Origin: Trichinella spiralis
Lineage: Eukaryota > Nematoda > Enoplea > Trichinellida > Trichinellidae
DNA length: 64,000 nucleotides
Assembly: GCA_000181795.3 (NCBI GenBank)
Contig: CM012955.1
Coordinates: 1,953,260 to 2,017,259, forward strand
Direction: 5' to 3'
A program made the position numbers and the translations under genes. Under the pieces are notes generated by a model. That model had not been told where the DNA came from, did not search any database, and was given only the letters and a program-made list of their open reading frames with translations. The stretch's first letter is position 1; each line of letters starts with the position of its first letter. Positions 51,890 to 64,000 of the stretch are shown one piece after another.

Positions 51890-54719
51890 GCTTCAGGAAC
51901 CCAGTGGGAATTCCCACAAAAATAAAATTACCACAGCCTAATTTTCACAATTACTTAATCTATTCTTATTATAATTTGTTGACAAGTATTTTCAAAACAG
52001 CGATACCTGATTATAAAGGTCTCATTGTAGAACGAATAAAATAGAGTTGCAAATAAACTTTCTAAAATATAAAAATGTAACCAAAGGAAGTCATAAATGG
52101 ACAGACAATGCAAGTTTGAACGTGAGCATGAAAAGCAAACCAGAAAACATCAATAGCCATACTTTTATGACTGATCACTCACCTTGTGCACTGTAAGAAA
52201 CATAATAATCAGGTACAAATAAAAATGCTAGCAGTAGATGATTACACTGATACTAACGGGGGCAGACTCATTCACACGCAGTGCTCATCACAAAGCGGGA
52301 CTGTGTGGGTCAATAGTGCTATATTATTTTACATTGTTCTGACCCTGACTTCATCTTTGAAACGTATATACGACAATTCCTGAGGGGGGCATATAATTCG
52401 AAACAGAATTCTTCCTATAATACATACAGAGGCATGCTTATTTAGTTTAATGAGAAGTAGAAGTAAGATGTGAAGTAAGCAGAGAAATAAGATCACTGAG
52501 AAACGAACTGTTGCCCTGAAACTACAATGCTGCTTCAAGTCATATATCCATCACTGAATCATATTTCAAAGAAGTGGAGAATAATTGGACCCCAAAAATG
52601 AGTCTCAAATGATGTATGAATGCTGAACTTTCAGTTCTTAATGAGCTTAAGTTGACAATTTGTTTAAGCTTTGCGTGAGATAGTGTTCTTAGCCACATGT
52701 TGGAGAAAGATCAATTTCAGGCACGAAGAAGATTTTTTATTCGAGAAAAGCATGTGAGTTATCCATATCGAAGAAAAAATTGTATTAACATTGTTTAGAG
52801 AAAACTTTTCGCCATAACAATTTAGTGGAAACCGGATACCCTAGGCTGGCCGTTCGTTCATGCTTACTTATGATAGTTGTCGGATAAATAATATCAGCAT
52901 GGAAGTAAGCTACGATTGACTCAACTCAGAATATATTTCGGTTTTTTAAATAGAAAGATTTATATGAAAATTAAAGTTAATATATTTTATTTTTTGCCGC
53001 ATTAAAATAAATTTACTGACTGAGGGTCTTGGCTTTTGATTGGCTTAAAGCAAAAATTATTATAGATTACCCTGAAAAACAAATAAAGTTATTATTGTAA
53101 ATTTATTCTGGAAGATGTTAAGCATATGCAGTACTTTTGTTATTTCTTGTAATTTCAAAAAATATATGCAATGATGAATTATCGTTCCTTGAAATTTATC
53201 CATTTATTATTTAAACGCATGTTTCCCACAGTTTTTGTGTCCATTGAAAATCGTCACCCAAGTTACTATAATTTGACATAGAAGAAATGTCTCAGCAGAT
53301 TAGAAGCGCATCAGTTCAACATGAATGCCCGAGCTCGAATCTAACAGCACTGCCCAATCAACAAAGCAACATTGTTCCTTTTTTTTAATATGTATGAAGT
53401 TTCTCTGAAAAAAATATATTTATAAATTTTAATGAATTCTGAAACTATTCTTATTTTTTAAATTATACATAATAAGAAATTTCATTACAGTATAAAGTTG
53501 CACTACTGTAAATAGATTTATTGGAATGAAGGTAACTTTGTTTTACAGTAGAAATCTATTATTTATTTTAATCACTTTCATTTTTGCCGTCGTAATTAGC
53601 TGTCATTCCTCCGACTTAGTTGCTGACTTTTGACTACAGAGTATTGATGCCGATAGCAACTAATGGCTTTTTTTTGTGTTTACAGAAGGCGACTTTTGCT
53701 ATGTTTGATTATTGATTTTCTTCAGTAATTTGTCTTTTACATCTATATTTTGCATTTTGTTATAAAATAATTTAAAAGTAAGTGGCGTGCGGTTTACTCC
53801 TATGAATGAATATTATTAATTACGACTATAGTTTCAATTTTTAGAACTTCTGTATTATTTTTATCATTAATTTTGTCTGCTGTTCAGCTGTGGCTAACTT
53901 TGATTATTTGTTGTCGTTGAAGTAATAGCTATTTAGCGTGCTAATGGAATAGGATGTAGCTTCCTTACGAATTGAGTAATTGAATTTCGAAGTTGTTTAA
54001 TATATTTGATTTATATATTTTTGGGGAAACTGATATCTTATTTTCAGTTTTGTGTTATTGTAGTATGAGTAAATGATAATTAAATTAAACAGGCGTAAAT
54101 AGTTTGTATTTATATGCTACTACTAAACTTGAATTTTGAGTTACTCGCTTATTGATTGATTTAGCTGTGTAAATTATTAGCAGAATACTCCATTCTTCAA
54201 AATTCGAATAATTATTGTCAAGCAGCGATAGTTTGTCTGACATTTTATGTTTTGCCTTCGTTAATAATGACTTCTTTAATTGATACCTTTGCTGGTATGC
54301 ATGTTTTTTCGTTGTTAATTTCATCATATTATTTGTTTCATCATTAATAACATTTTATTGATCAATTTTGTTAATTATATCTGTTATTCAATTAATTTTG
54401 TTCATTCACATTTGTTATTTTCAATCGTTTTCTGCTTATTAAAAGTTTCTCACGTAATGGACGTGTATTAATGAAAAATGAAATTTAAACTAAAATAACT
54501 TTAAAACTACTTTAATCTTTTTACATTAAGTGATCTACATTTTAAATTTAAAGTTTTATTTTAAGGTTTTAAATTAAAATTACGTAATCTTTTACAGTAT
54601 ACATGGATTTTCAAGCTTTATTGTTGGATTTTTTTTCGCGAGTCGCGATGCCTGTCAAATTCCAGCTATTATTTTTTAGGCAGTTATTGTTGAATCAACT
54701 GTGATTTTTCTTTTTTTAG
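51890..54719. other. Divergent spacer between sec-5 and coronin
   Basis: About 2.8 kb of AT-rich sequence without supported coding frames. It must hold the promoters of both genes. No tRNA, repeat array or transposon was recognised. Confidence 0.4.
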
Positions 54720-54738
54720 GTGAGAGAAATACTGAAGC

Positions 54739-57700
54739 ATGGGAGTTATCGTGAACCACTCGAAATTTTTGTTTATGTACGGGCGAACTGTTCCCCGAAA
54801 CTTAGCTTACCAAGACGTGCGTATTCCAACTAGCAACTTGGGGAACAGCTTTTGCGCAGTGAATCCAAAATTCATTTCGTTTGTACTTGATGTTTCCGGT
54901 GGCGGGGCGTTTCAGGTTGTACCGTTGAAAAGGGTATGCTTGACTTTTAACTCGATAATTTTGAAAATTGAAATAGTTTCAATGTCGTACGAAAATCTCT
55001 TAGTGTGTTGTTTTGATTTATATGAGAAATGTTATTTTGCTTTGTTTAAATTTTTTGCGAATGTATTATATTTTTGTTTATTGGTTTATTGAAAATCGAA
55101 TCGTTCAGACTGGTCGAATAGACTGTGTCTATGGCCGTATGAATGGGCATCGAGGGCCAGTTTCTGATTTGAAATTCAATCCGTTCAATGACAATGTGTT
55201 GGCCTCATGTTCCGAAGACAGTACGGTACGTGCTCACAGAACCTGCACAATGCATGTTAAATACTGTAATGTTTCTTTTTTTAAGGTGAAGTTGTGGTAC
55301 ATATCTGATGAGCACAGCTGTGATCCACTTATTGAAGAGATTCATCATTTGGAAGGGCATCGCAGCAAGGTGGTATGTGCCGAATGGAGTCCAACTGTGG
55401 AGAATTTGTTGGTCAGCGGTGATATTGATTCCAAGGTTGCGTAAATAATATATTTATTATTATAATTGTATTAATATAAATTGTATGCAAATGATTACAA
55501 TTTAGATATTGGTTTGGGATGTCAGCGTTGGGGTGCGTATCAGAGAGATCCGCGTGGGCAAAGATGCTGTATGCTCGTTGAGTTTTAACTGGAATTGCAG
55601 TTTGTGCGCCATCACCACTAAAGATCAACTGTTGTGCATTGTCGATCCACGGAAAGAAAAAATTGTTGCGGTAATTGAATTTGAATATTTTTACATCGAG
55701 CAAAAACATTGTTAGTTTAGTATTGTTTTAAATTATTCATTTATTTTAAATTTTAGAGCTGTGTTTGTCACGAACTGAGGAAATCAAACAAGGTAATTTA
55801 TCTTCATGGCAAGTTGTTGTTGACTACTGGCTTTAGTCGTAGCTGCTATCAGCAAATCAAAATTTGGAACGAAGTATAAAAATTTTGTTCAGTTGTTATT
55901 CAATGAGAAAATGTGTGATGTTTCTTGTTTTCAGGAAAACCTTGATAGTCCGTTAACAGTTATCGAGTTGGACTTATCTCCGGGAATCCTCTTTCCATTT
56001 TTTGATCGAGATCTGAATTTGATTTTCATTAGCAGCAAGGTAAATGTTTTTCTTTTCAACTATTTTCGAGTGATTGGTTTTTTTTCTCAGGGACATAGTA
56101 GAATTATGTTTTACGGAATCACCGATTCCCAGCCGTATATTCGATACTTGAACGAATACAACTCCGGCAGGTCGGTGCATGGTGCGGTGGCGATGTGCAA
56201 GCGAGGCTTGCGTCGAGATGAATGTGAAGTATTTCGAATATATCAGATACACAGCGACTCTGACATTGTGGACCCAATCTCGTTCACTGTTCCTAGAAAG
56301 GTGAAATAAATTGAACAGATGTGATTGATTGCTTATTTGATATTTTGAATATTTTGACGTTGTTCTATCTAGACTGAAGGATACTGTAAGGATCTTTATC
56401 CAGAAACGGCGGCGCCGACGCCTGCGTTGACGCTCAAAGAATGGTTAAGCGGCATTGATCGAGGGCCGATAATGATGCTGTTGAATGTAAATTAATTTCT
56501 CTTCTGTTGCCTGCTATCCAATTTTATGTGAATTCATACATTTCAAGTTTAAAATTGAAAAACAAACAACATAATTAACATAAAATATAATAAGTTGATT
56601 TATAATTTGACGATTGGGAATGTTGTAGGAAACTGGTGATATGAAGACGCATAAACCTGTGATGTTTAAAACGCGTTTTGAGCAACAAACTAATGACAAG
56701 GCACCGAAAGGAAGATCTGTTTTGGTGACATCAGATCGGAACAACGATTTGAAGTTTATGTTTTTGAACCAAATGACACGTCCAGATTACAGAGAAATTG
56801 CCTCTGATAAGCGTACTGAAACGGAATCTGTGATGGGAGAAGAATCGAAAATGTAGAAAAAAGGATCTTCACATTTCAATGTGGGTTGTGTTCAATGATT
56901 TGTTTTAGACTACTAAGTGAAGTTAGTTCGGTAGAAGAAGCAGACGAAAAGTTAGAAGACACTCCGAGCTGCCAGACTGCAGTGGCTAGTGTTGTGGGAT
57001 CTCCAAAGCTGGAGGTAAATCAGTGTTTGCAAGTTAACCCCTTAGCTGGCCAAGAATGCGCATATGATAAACAAGGCGATTTTGTCGACACAACATTTGC
57101 TTGCTTGTAGAATGGGAATGAATTAGGAATTTCAAAGCGAAAAAAGTTGTTCACTTTGAATGGTGATAATGAAACGGGCGCCATGATGAAGTTTGATGAT
57201 TTCAAACAGTCCTGGCGAGAAACTTCACGTTTTGCAAAACGTATCTGGACTGCCAAGAGCAGGTAACCGATACGGACAGATTGTGTTGTATTGTTGTTGA
57301 ATTGATAGAATATAAGTTTGGATTTGGATTTCAAATTTTCCCTCATTTCAGCTACGCGAAGCGTGAAAATGAAGAACCTTGTTCACTGGTAAAGTGCTCA
57401 GATATTCATGGCTCGCCATTATTGGAGTTGCGTAATCCGGTAGAAATGAAAAACTTTGTAAGTAAAAAATTCAAATTTAACATTTCCATTTGAAAATATT
57501 TTACCATAGTTTAATATGCACTTAATTGATAACTTTGATATTTTTTGGCATTTTTGTGTTGTTGTTGTTGTTGTTGTTGTAGGTCAGATTTTTAATTTTT
57601 AGGACATTTCGAGTAAAATGGAAATTCAGCAATCAGTAACGAAAGCAGAAATTGATAACAAGACTGAAAAGCTGAATAAACGTGTGCGATATTTGTTAAA

Positions 57701-57902
57701 TGTGGTCGAAAAGCAGGCTGCTGAACTTAACGATGTCAAACAGCGATTGACTGAGATTGAAAAACGATTGCAGCAAAAAGAAGAAACGATCCAGTGCCTG
57801 CGTAATGAAATACGCTGGAGATCTGCGCGCATCACTCAACTCGAGGACGAGTTGAGCGCAGTGGTCAACACATCTGAAGACGAGGATGTGGACAACTACT
57901 GA
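54739..57902 (+). CDS. cor-1: Coronin, actin-binding WD-repeat protein
   Basis: It binds F-actin and works with ARP2/3 and cofilin in cortical actin turnover. Exons: 54739-54933, 55109-55225, 55286-55435, 55506-55670, 55757-55873, 55935-56039, 56091-56300, 56373-56486, 56629-56852, 56909-57014, 57111-57262, 57352-57457 and 57603-57902; 686 aa, longer than the about 460-490 of human CORO1A/1B. The N-terminus has the coronin signature (GNSFCAVNPKFISFVLDVSG, GGAFQVVPL). WD repeats follow: GPVSDLKFNPFNDNVLASCS, VVCAEWSPTVENLLVSGD and ILVWDVSVG. The C-terminal extension after the propeller contains DLYPETAAPTPALT (conserved in coronins), a low-complexity linker, and a coiled coil over about residues 595-680, then an acidic end. 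The start follows an acceptor (AG 54718-54719) by 19 nt. Two competing acceptors precede the last exon. Confidence 0.95.
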
Positions 57903-58817
57903 TCTCTGTGACGTATTTTATCAAAGATATCATCTAGTGTTACTTATTTTCTTAAACTACTTAATTATAGATATTTAAATTTTTATTTATCATTTATATT
58001 CTCATACTGTTGTGGATTTATTTTTTAAAATAACTTTAACTATAATGTAGTGATAATAAAAATTCAGTTATTTAAATGAAACTTTTTCAGTCAAAAAAAA
58101 GTTAAGTCTTCAAATGAATGTGAATGTGAACTTTACTTACATTTTTATGCAACTTCCAATAAAAATAAAGAATGTTTATTTTCATGGCAGTTGCTGATAT
58201 ATTATAATTTTCTGATAATCGATTCGATCAGTCGAACTGGTTGAACTTGCAAATCAGAAATCAAATGTTGTCAAATGTATTTCTTCTATAACTTACTTAC
58301 CCCATTTATCTGGATCATTTTCACCGTTTTTTATTTGACTTGTAAAAATGCATATTTATGTATGCATCTATGTGTACCGTATTTTCAATTTCAGTCAGTC
58401 AATAATTGCCACATGATTTGAACAATACGTGTATGACAAGCTTATGGATACAGTTTGCTAATATTGATTTACTTTCGAAGTTGCTATGGTGACAAGCATG
58501 TCTTGCTCAGAATTATGCTATTTATTTGTTTATTTATTTGCATTTCATTTCAGCCATGTGCTACGAGGATGCGATGAAGTTGATAAATTTTTTCCGTATT
58601 AAACGCTTTTTTATTTAGTGAGGAAAAATTTGAACATGAATTCTTTTTCAGAAGATTCCTGTTGAATTTTGAACTTTGAAATCAAATGAAACGTATGATT
58701 GATTTATCTGAAAATAAATGAATCACAACAAGGTGAGCAGTTACTTTAACGAATTATTTATTTTTTCTTTTTTCTCAACGAATGTACCTTCATTCAATCA
58801 GTATCAGTATATTTCAG
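57903..58817. other. Coronin 3' end and spacer to mks-6
   Basis: AATAAA at 58055-58060 is a likely coronin polyadenylation signal. The rest is AT-rich with no gene. The spacer is about 0.97 kb between the two plus-strand coding regions, too wide for a typical nematode operon. Confidence 0.45.
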
Positions 58818-58869
58818 CTTCAGGATAAATAGTATCTTGCTTTGTAAAAGAAATCATTCATAATCGAAA

Positions 58870-61800
58870 ATGAACGAAGAATCATTCGATATGAAAACAA
58901 TAAATGAACCATCCGCCGCCGCCCCTGTTCCTGCACCTCGGAAAAGAGAAAGCCTGGCTAAGAAATTGAAATCAACCTTGCCCAGTGAAATTCACTCAGA
59001 CAGTAATAAAGATTTTGTGAATTTTTTTTTTGATTATGGCAATTTAATCTTGAAGATAATTCACAGATTTATCATTTCAGATTGGCTTTCAGTCAGTATT
59101 TTTTTAAAGAATATTTTGCTAATGTGGGCTTATTTCAGTTACGAAAAGAGAAGAATTGAAAGAAGCTGCTTCGCCATATTCAGAGTCATTGCTTTTCAAA
59201 AATGCTGATTCAGACCGAAGTGCATCGTCGAATTCACAAGTACCTCTACGACTTCGTGATAAAGTGAAAAATTTCCAGGTGATATGCACATAAGTTGTAC
59301 ATAGAATGAAAACAAAAAAAATTTTTTATTGATTTAAATTTTAGTGCATTAGCAGAGTGAAAGAACATGTACTGAAAAAAAGGTTTGAATCAAATACTGA
59401 ACAAGCTGAAGTTCGACGACTATCCACATTGGATAAGGTACGGCAATGTTGCCTTTTTCCATTCTCATATTATATATGCGTTGAGTAAATTTAAATTTCA
59501 GCATAGAGAAGACGAAATTAAACGTGAACAAAATTTTGAATACTTTCGTAAAAAGTACGAAGACTGGAAGAAAAGTCACAGTGATTTGAAAGAAAAAATT
59601 GAAGTATTAGTATTGTTGCTCGCAGTGTTGTGATGTTGCATAATTGTTATATTATTTGAAGAGAAATTGTGCTTCTGACGAGGAGCAGTTGCAATTTTTC
59701 ACAAATATTTCTTTGGCTGAAAGTGATGATTTTTTCCTGGCTTCCGTTGCAGTAAGTTGACATTATTATAATCGACCGTTTGCAAAAGATCATTTTCATT
59801 TGTAACTTTTAGCCATGTGCGAAGCGTGAATCTGATTATACAGGTTATTGTAGCTTTGAAAAAGGTCTTGGAATTTGAAAATTAATAAAAATCGCATTTT
59901 TCAGATCTGAAAGAGGTGAAAATTATGGCAAAAATCGAACCCATTCTGAGGCCTTTCAAAATGCAACTGGAAACAGAAAATCAATTGTATTATTTTCCAG
60001 AATCTAGTAAGAAATTTTTTTGTTATGTCCATATGTATCTCGATTATGATTTAAGTTAATCAATTTTCTGTTTCAGATGTTAGGCAGAGGCGTGTCAGAG
60101 CTTCCACTGTTGAGTTGGAAGAAGGTGTTTACTGTGGTCCAGAATTGGGTCTGTCGACTCGAAATGTAGATACGATGAAAGCTCGTTTGCTAGTCGAAAA
60201 GCGAAAGGTACATTTTATTTATTTATCTGTATAGTTAATTTATTTTAAATTTTCAAATTGTTCATGTTTGTAATTTTAGCTGAATTTGTGGATTCATAAA
60301 GAAGAAATAGCACGTTTACCAATGTCATTAATCAATTTTCCTGTAAAGTTGGACTTTTCGCAAGGCAGTCATGCTTCAATGATAACTAGCTATACAGTAT
60401 GTTTGTTAGTACTCATTTCTTTAGCAGATTACTGTCTGTTGAGTTGTACTATTTAAGCCTGCAGTGACGAATGTTCAGTCGAGGATGAACTACGGGGTTT
60501 ACCAGCTTGACGTTGAATTAAGCAAGTTGATGTTCACTCACCATTCGCTTTTTTCTAAAGAGGATGTGCTATGTCGGCGCTTGTTGGAACAATACCACGG
60601 CTATGAAAGGCGACTACGCGAGAGTACATCCTACTACTATGCCCAGCGTGTAACAAACTGCACTGATAATTAATTAATTAAAAGTGGGCTATTTAATTGT
60701 TTTATTTAGCTGGAAGACGTGAAATCAAAAGTCAGAGAACTGAAAGCTAAAGTGAATCATCTGAATTTGCATAATGATTCAGAGCAGATTAATGATTTGA
60801 GCCGTTTGATTGGAAAGCTACAGAAAGAATCTAGGTGAAATAGAAAAATGCCCACCTTTTGCCAATGAAAAACTGATTTCTTTTTTTATTTCATAGAGAA
60901 CTTCGAAAATTGCGAAACAAAGAAGAAACGTTCGATTTGCAGTTGTTGCAATCCATGGTGGCCAACTGGAATATTATAAAACGTCTTCGAATATGGCAAG
61001 GTTACACTACAACATCTTTCAAGTTAACTTTGGAAAAGTAATATTAAAAGAAAAAATTTTCCTATGAAACTGGCAAAGTTGATAAAAAAATTTTTTTTTG
61101 AGATATGAAGTGGATGAAGTGAAAGACAAGGAAAAATGGGAAGAAGATTTAATGGATGAATTAGAAGAAAGGGAAGATGAACATATCGCTTTGCAAAGCA
61201 AAGTATTTGTTGTTTTTTTCTAACTGATTGTCATTTTGAAAGCGAAATTTATTTTTTACTTGTTAACAGAGTTGTTTAATTTACATTTCAGAACCTGCAA
61301 AACGAAGACAATGATCAATCGCCTAGTGAAAGTATGCCCTTTGACAGAAATTTTGCCTGGATGGAGATTTGTGCTAATGCATTGAAGACAAGAAGAAACC
61401 CAGGTAAGCGATGCTGATTATGCATGTTCTTGAAAGTGATTACAGTATGATCGCGTTGCAGGTGAGCCGTTGTTAGTGCCAGTACTTGGCAGTTCATCGA
61501 CCATAACTCCGATAGATCAATGCCCAAAGTATGATGGATGTGTGATGTGGATAATTTGTTATTCTCATCTCATCCTCTTCATCATGCATGTATTTATTGT
61601 TCATCATTTAGAGCAGAGAAAGAACGAAGACAAGAAATTACACGTCATAAAATTATGCTAAAGCTTTATTACAATGGCAAAGAAGTTTGTTCTACGCAAA
61701 GTCGTCCGTTGAATTTGGACTTTTGCGTTTTAATCAACCAAAAGTTCAACTTGATGGTTAGTGAATGGCCGCAGAGCCTTTCTTTTAAGGTCAGTTTTGT

Positions 61801-63932
61801 TGTGTGAAAAGAGAAAAAATTCTTACTGATCTGTTATTGGTTGTTCAAGATTTTTGAATCTTCTGGACATGGTTGGGATGAAATTGCCACGGTATGCGTG
61901 CCTATTCCAAGCTATTCACAGATAAGCACACCCGACATGGCTCTTTTGGACGAAATTGAATTTGCAAGTGAACTGAAAGCTAAATACACTCATTCAGCAG
62001 TAGGAGCAGGTATGCTTGACAAAGAATAGTGATGAATTTGAATTGAATGTCTTTTTTTTTATTTTGAGGCAATACTGTGAATTTTTATCTGAATGGAGTG
62101 CCGTCGTGTATACCCCGCATTTCCGGTGTTTTGCGCTGCTTAGCTCGTTGGGGGAAAGACCATTCTGGAAAACCATTGTTTCCCCCATTCAAAGAACGTA
62201 CTCGAACTTGGTATTTATTGCTATCCATTGTCTCTTTGTAAATAAATTACTATTTGAAGTGAATCTATTTTTATTTTACTATTTTTTTCAGTTTATTTTC
62301 AAATAAAAACAGCGTGTTTATTATTTTTAGTGTCATTTTGAATCAGAATTTTCAGTTTGAAACTGATTCTGCAAATGCCGTCGATCCTAATGATCCTAAA
62401 ATTGTTGCCGCTCAGAATATGGTATTGTTGTTGTTCTACAGTTGACTTTTGGGCATTAAAATTTTCTGATGAATAATCTTCAAACGTGTAGAAATCATCT
62501 GCGTTGTGCAGAAAAGATTCTGGCGCTTTGACAGGGTTCATTGTTGTACCAGCGGAATGTCAGCTCGTGACAGCAGGAGAATTCCTTCGAAATTTACGAT
62601 ATCGTTGTTTGCAACTTCGATCAGAAAAGGTGCCGCATTTGATGAATATCCAGCCGTTTCCAGCACTTGATCGAGAAATACCAAAAGATATTTTAAGTGT
62701 AAGCTGTTTATTTTATCAAACATTTTAAAACCATATTTTGTTACTGTATAGAAAGACACATTTATATTGGTAAACTGTAATTGGTAATGAAATTGTGAAT
62801 AGGAAGTTTCTGAAAAATAATAAGCAATTCATATTTTTTATTCATTTTAGGTGGATGAAGATATTTTAGAAAAAGGTGATGAACTATTTGAAATGAAGGA
62901 ATTAGAACAATATTTGCGATCAGCGAAGCAAGCTGCCGCGGTAATGGGTTTTTTGAAACTGCTTCAAGATTTATTTATTTTATGTTTTATTGTTGAAATT
63001 TTTGTTTTAAGATGCGGTGGAAGTTATTACAAAGTCTGTGCTCAATGGAGAGTACTCCCGTTTATAAAGATTTGGTAAATGAACCTGATCTGAAAAGTCT
63101 TTAGTAAGTTTTAAAATGTACAAACGAGATACAGTTTACAATCATAGCAAAGTAGTTTAGTTTATTGAAGAAGTTTTTGCTCACTGAACGTGATCGTCCA
63201 TTGAGGCCGACACAGCGATCTTTGAGAAGTTTAACATCTCAATCAAATAATTTTGATCACTGTACAAATGGAAAAGTTCGGTTAATAATTAACGTCATCA
63301 GAGCATTTAATCTTCTGACATCTAATCTTCCACCGTAAGTGCTAACAAGTTAATGGTTAAGATCAATCTGTATTTTTGAGTAAAATATTAAAATTAACGT
63401 ACATCAACTGCCTGAAATTTATGTAAAGCGTTTTTGTAGGATAACGACAGCAGCAACAAGAGAGACTGACTCATCGATACTGGTGATTGAAAAACAGACC
63501 AGAATCAATAAATTTCGGGCATTATTTAAAGTGAATCGTTTTAGACCAAAAAACTATTGCAAACTGTAGTATATATGCGTTTTCGAGATAAACTTTTGCG
63601 GACTTCAGTTGCCGAAGGCACCGACCCGACGTGGAATCATGTTTTTATATTGGAATTCAAGTAAGAGAAAAATAAATATACGGATGAAATGAATTTTTTA
63701 ATCAATCAAGTAGTTTTAAGCGGAAGATGAATTTTATTATTATATGATTTTCAGGTTAATCAAATTATTCATGTTTTCATTTTGGTAGTATGAATGTCTT
63801 TCCTTTTAAAGTTAATCACTTGTATCGTTTATTAGGCCAACAAAAACTAGCGGCGGTGCAATAGATAGAGTATCCTGGTCTCAGTACATACAGTTTGATG
63901 TTTTTGAACAATCAGCAGTTGAAGTTCCAAAA
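58870..63932 (+). CDS. mks-6: CC2D2A/MKS-6 ciliary transition-zone protein, 3' part off window
   Basis: CC2D2A is part of the MKS module at the ciliary transition zone, which gates cilium entry. Exons seen: 58870-59002, 59139-59278, 59345-59437, 59502-59603, 59662-59751, 59813-59843, 59905-60006, 60077-60207, 60280-60396, 60458-60649, 60710-60834, 60897-61037, 61103-61202, 61292-61403, 61462-61528, 61612-61789, 61850-62009, 62069-62210, 62331-62421, 62492-62698, 62851-62940, 63012-63103, 63161-63334, 63440-63482, 63545-63660 and 63836-63932; 1022 aa so far (human total 1620). Coiled-coil-prone helices occupy about 60-540. The CC2D2A N-terminal C2-like block follows (KIMLKLYYNGKEV, SRPLNLDF, at about 570-640). 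The second C2 domain starts near 930 (VRLIINVIRAFNL, RTSVAEGTDPTWNHVF). The final donor GTAATC at 63933 shows that the gene continues past the window. Confidence 0.9.
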
Positions 63933-64000
63933 GTAATCAGATTATTGTTTTGTATAATTTATATGCTAGTGAGAATGTGTGTGCATGCAAATGTAATTAG
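63933..64000 (+). other. Start of the next mks-6 intron at the window edge
   Basis: Intronic sequence after the donor following exon 63836-63932. No acceptor is seen before the window ends. Confidence 0.7.

Noticed and set aside
53330-53365. tRNA 3'-half-like segment (GAGCTCGAATCTAACAGC)
   Set aside because: The T-arm does not pair properly and no acceptor stem, D-arm or anticodon arm could be found upstream.

Overview
This is a eukaryotic window. Genes are broken into many exons by spliceosomal GT-AG introns, many of them only 40-60 nt long, with pyrimidine-rich TTTCAG/TTTTAG acceptors in an AT-rich background. Gene content and architecture (a SEM-5/GRB2 adaptor, an UNC-40/DCC netrin receptor, an MNP-1-like inactive M1 peptidase, MKS-6/CC2D2A, coronin) point to an invertebrate, most likely a nematode. 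Many start codons have a 3' splice acceptor a few nucleotides upstream, as expected of spliced-leader trans-splicing. The species is not identifiable by eye; a clade I (Trichinella-like) nematode is only a guess.

Layout, left to right: (1) 0.7-1.4 kb, decayed piggyBac-type transposase (-). (2) 3.2-5.6 kb, PSMG2 proteasome assembly chaperone (+), convergent with (3) 6.1-8.9 kb, 13-exon GTP-dependent PEP carboxykinase (-). (4) 12.0-15.1 kb, mitochondrial isoleucyl-tRNA synthetase (+). (5) 16.4-16.9 kb, an unrecognised two-exon gene tail (+). (6) 20.8-25.3 kb, SLC16-type monocarboxylate transporter (-). (7) 27.9-29.9 kb, SEM-5/GRB2 (-), divergent from (8) 30.9-38.2 kb, UNC-40/DCC/neogenin (+). 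(9) 40.0-41.5 kb, ER FKBP with two EF-hands (-). (10) 43.4-47.9 kb, type II membrane M1-peptidase homologue without zinc ligands (+), ending 182 bp from (11) 48.1-51.9 kb, exocyst SEC5/EXOC2 (-). (12) 54.7-57.9 kb, coronin (+). (13) 58.9 kb to the right edge, N-terminal part of CC2D2A/MKS-6 (+).

The genes do not form a pathway or operon. Two loose themes recur: cell migration and guidance (UNC-40, SEM-5, MNP-1, coronin) and secretion or proteostasis (SEC5, FKBP, PSMG2). Exon boundaries were placed by hand from splice consensus, reading-frame phase and family resemblance; phases close for every model given. No novel multi-gene system was found. The best leads are the zinc-less M1 homologue, its non-canonical GA donor and triplicated splice site, a GC-AG intron in unc-40, the degenerate FKBP site, and the unassigned gene near 16.4 kb.
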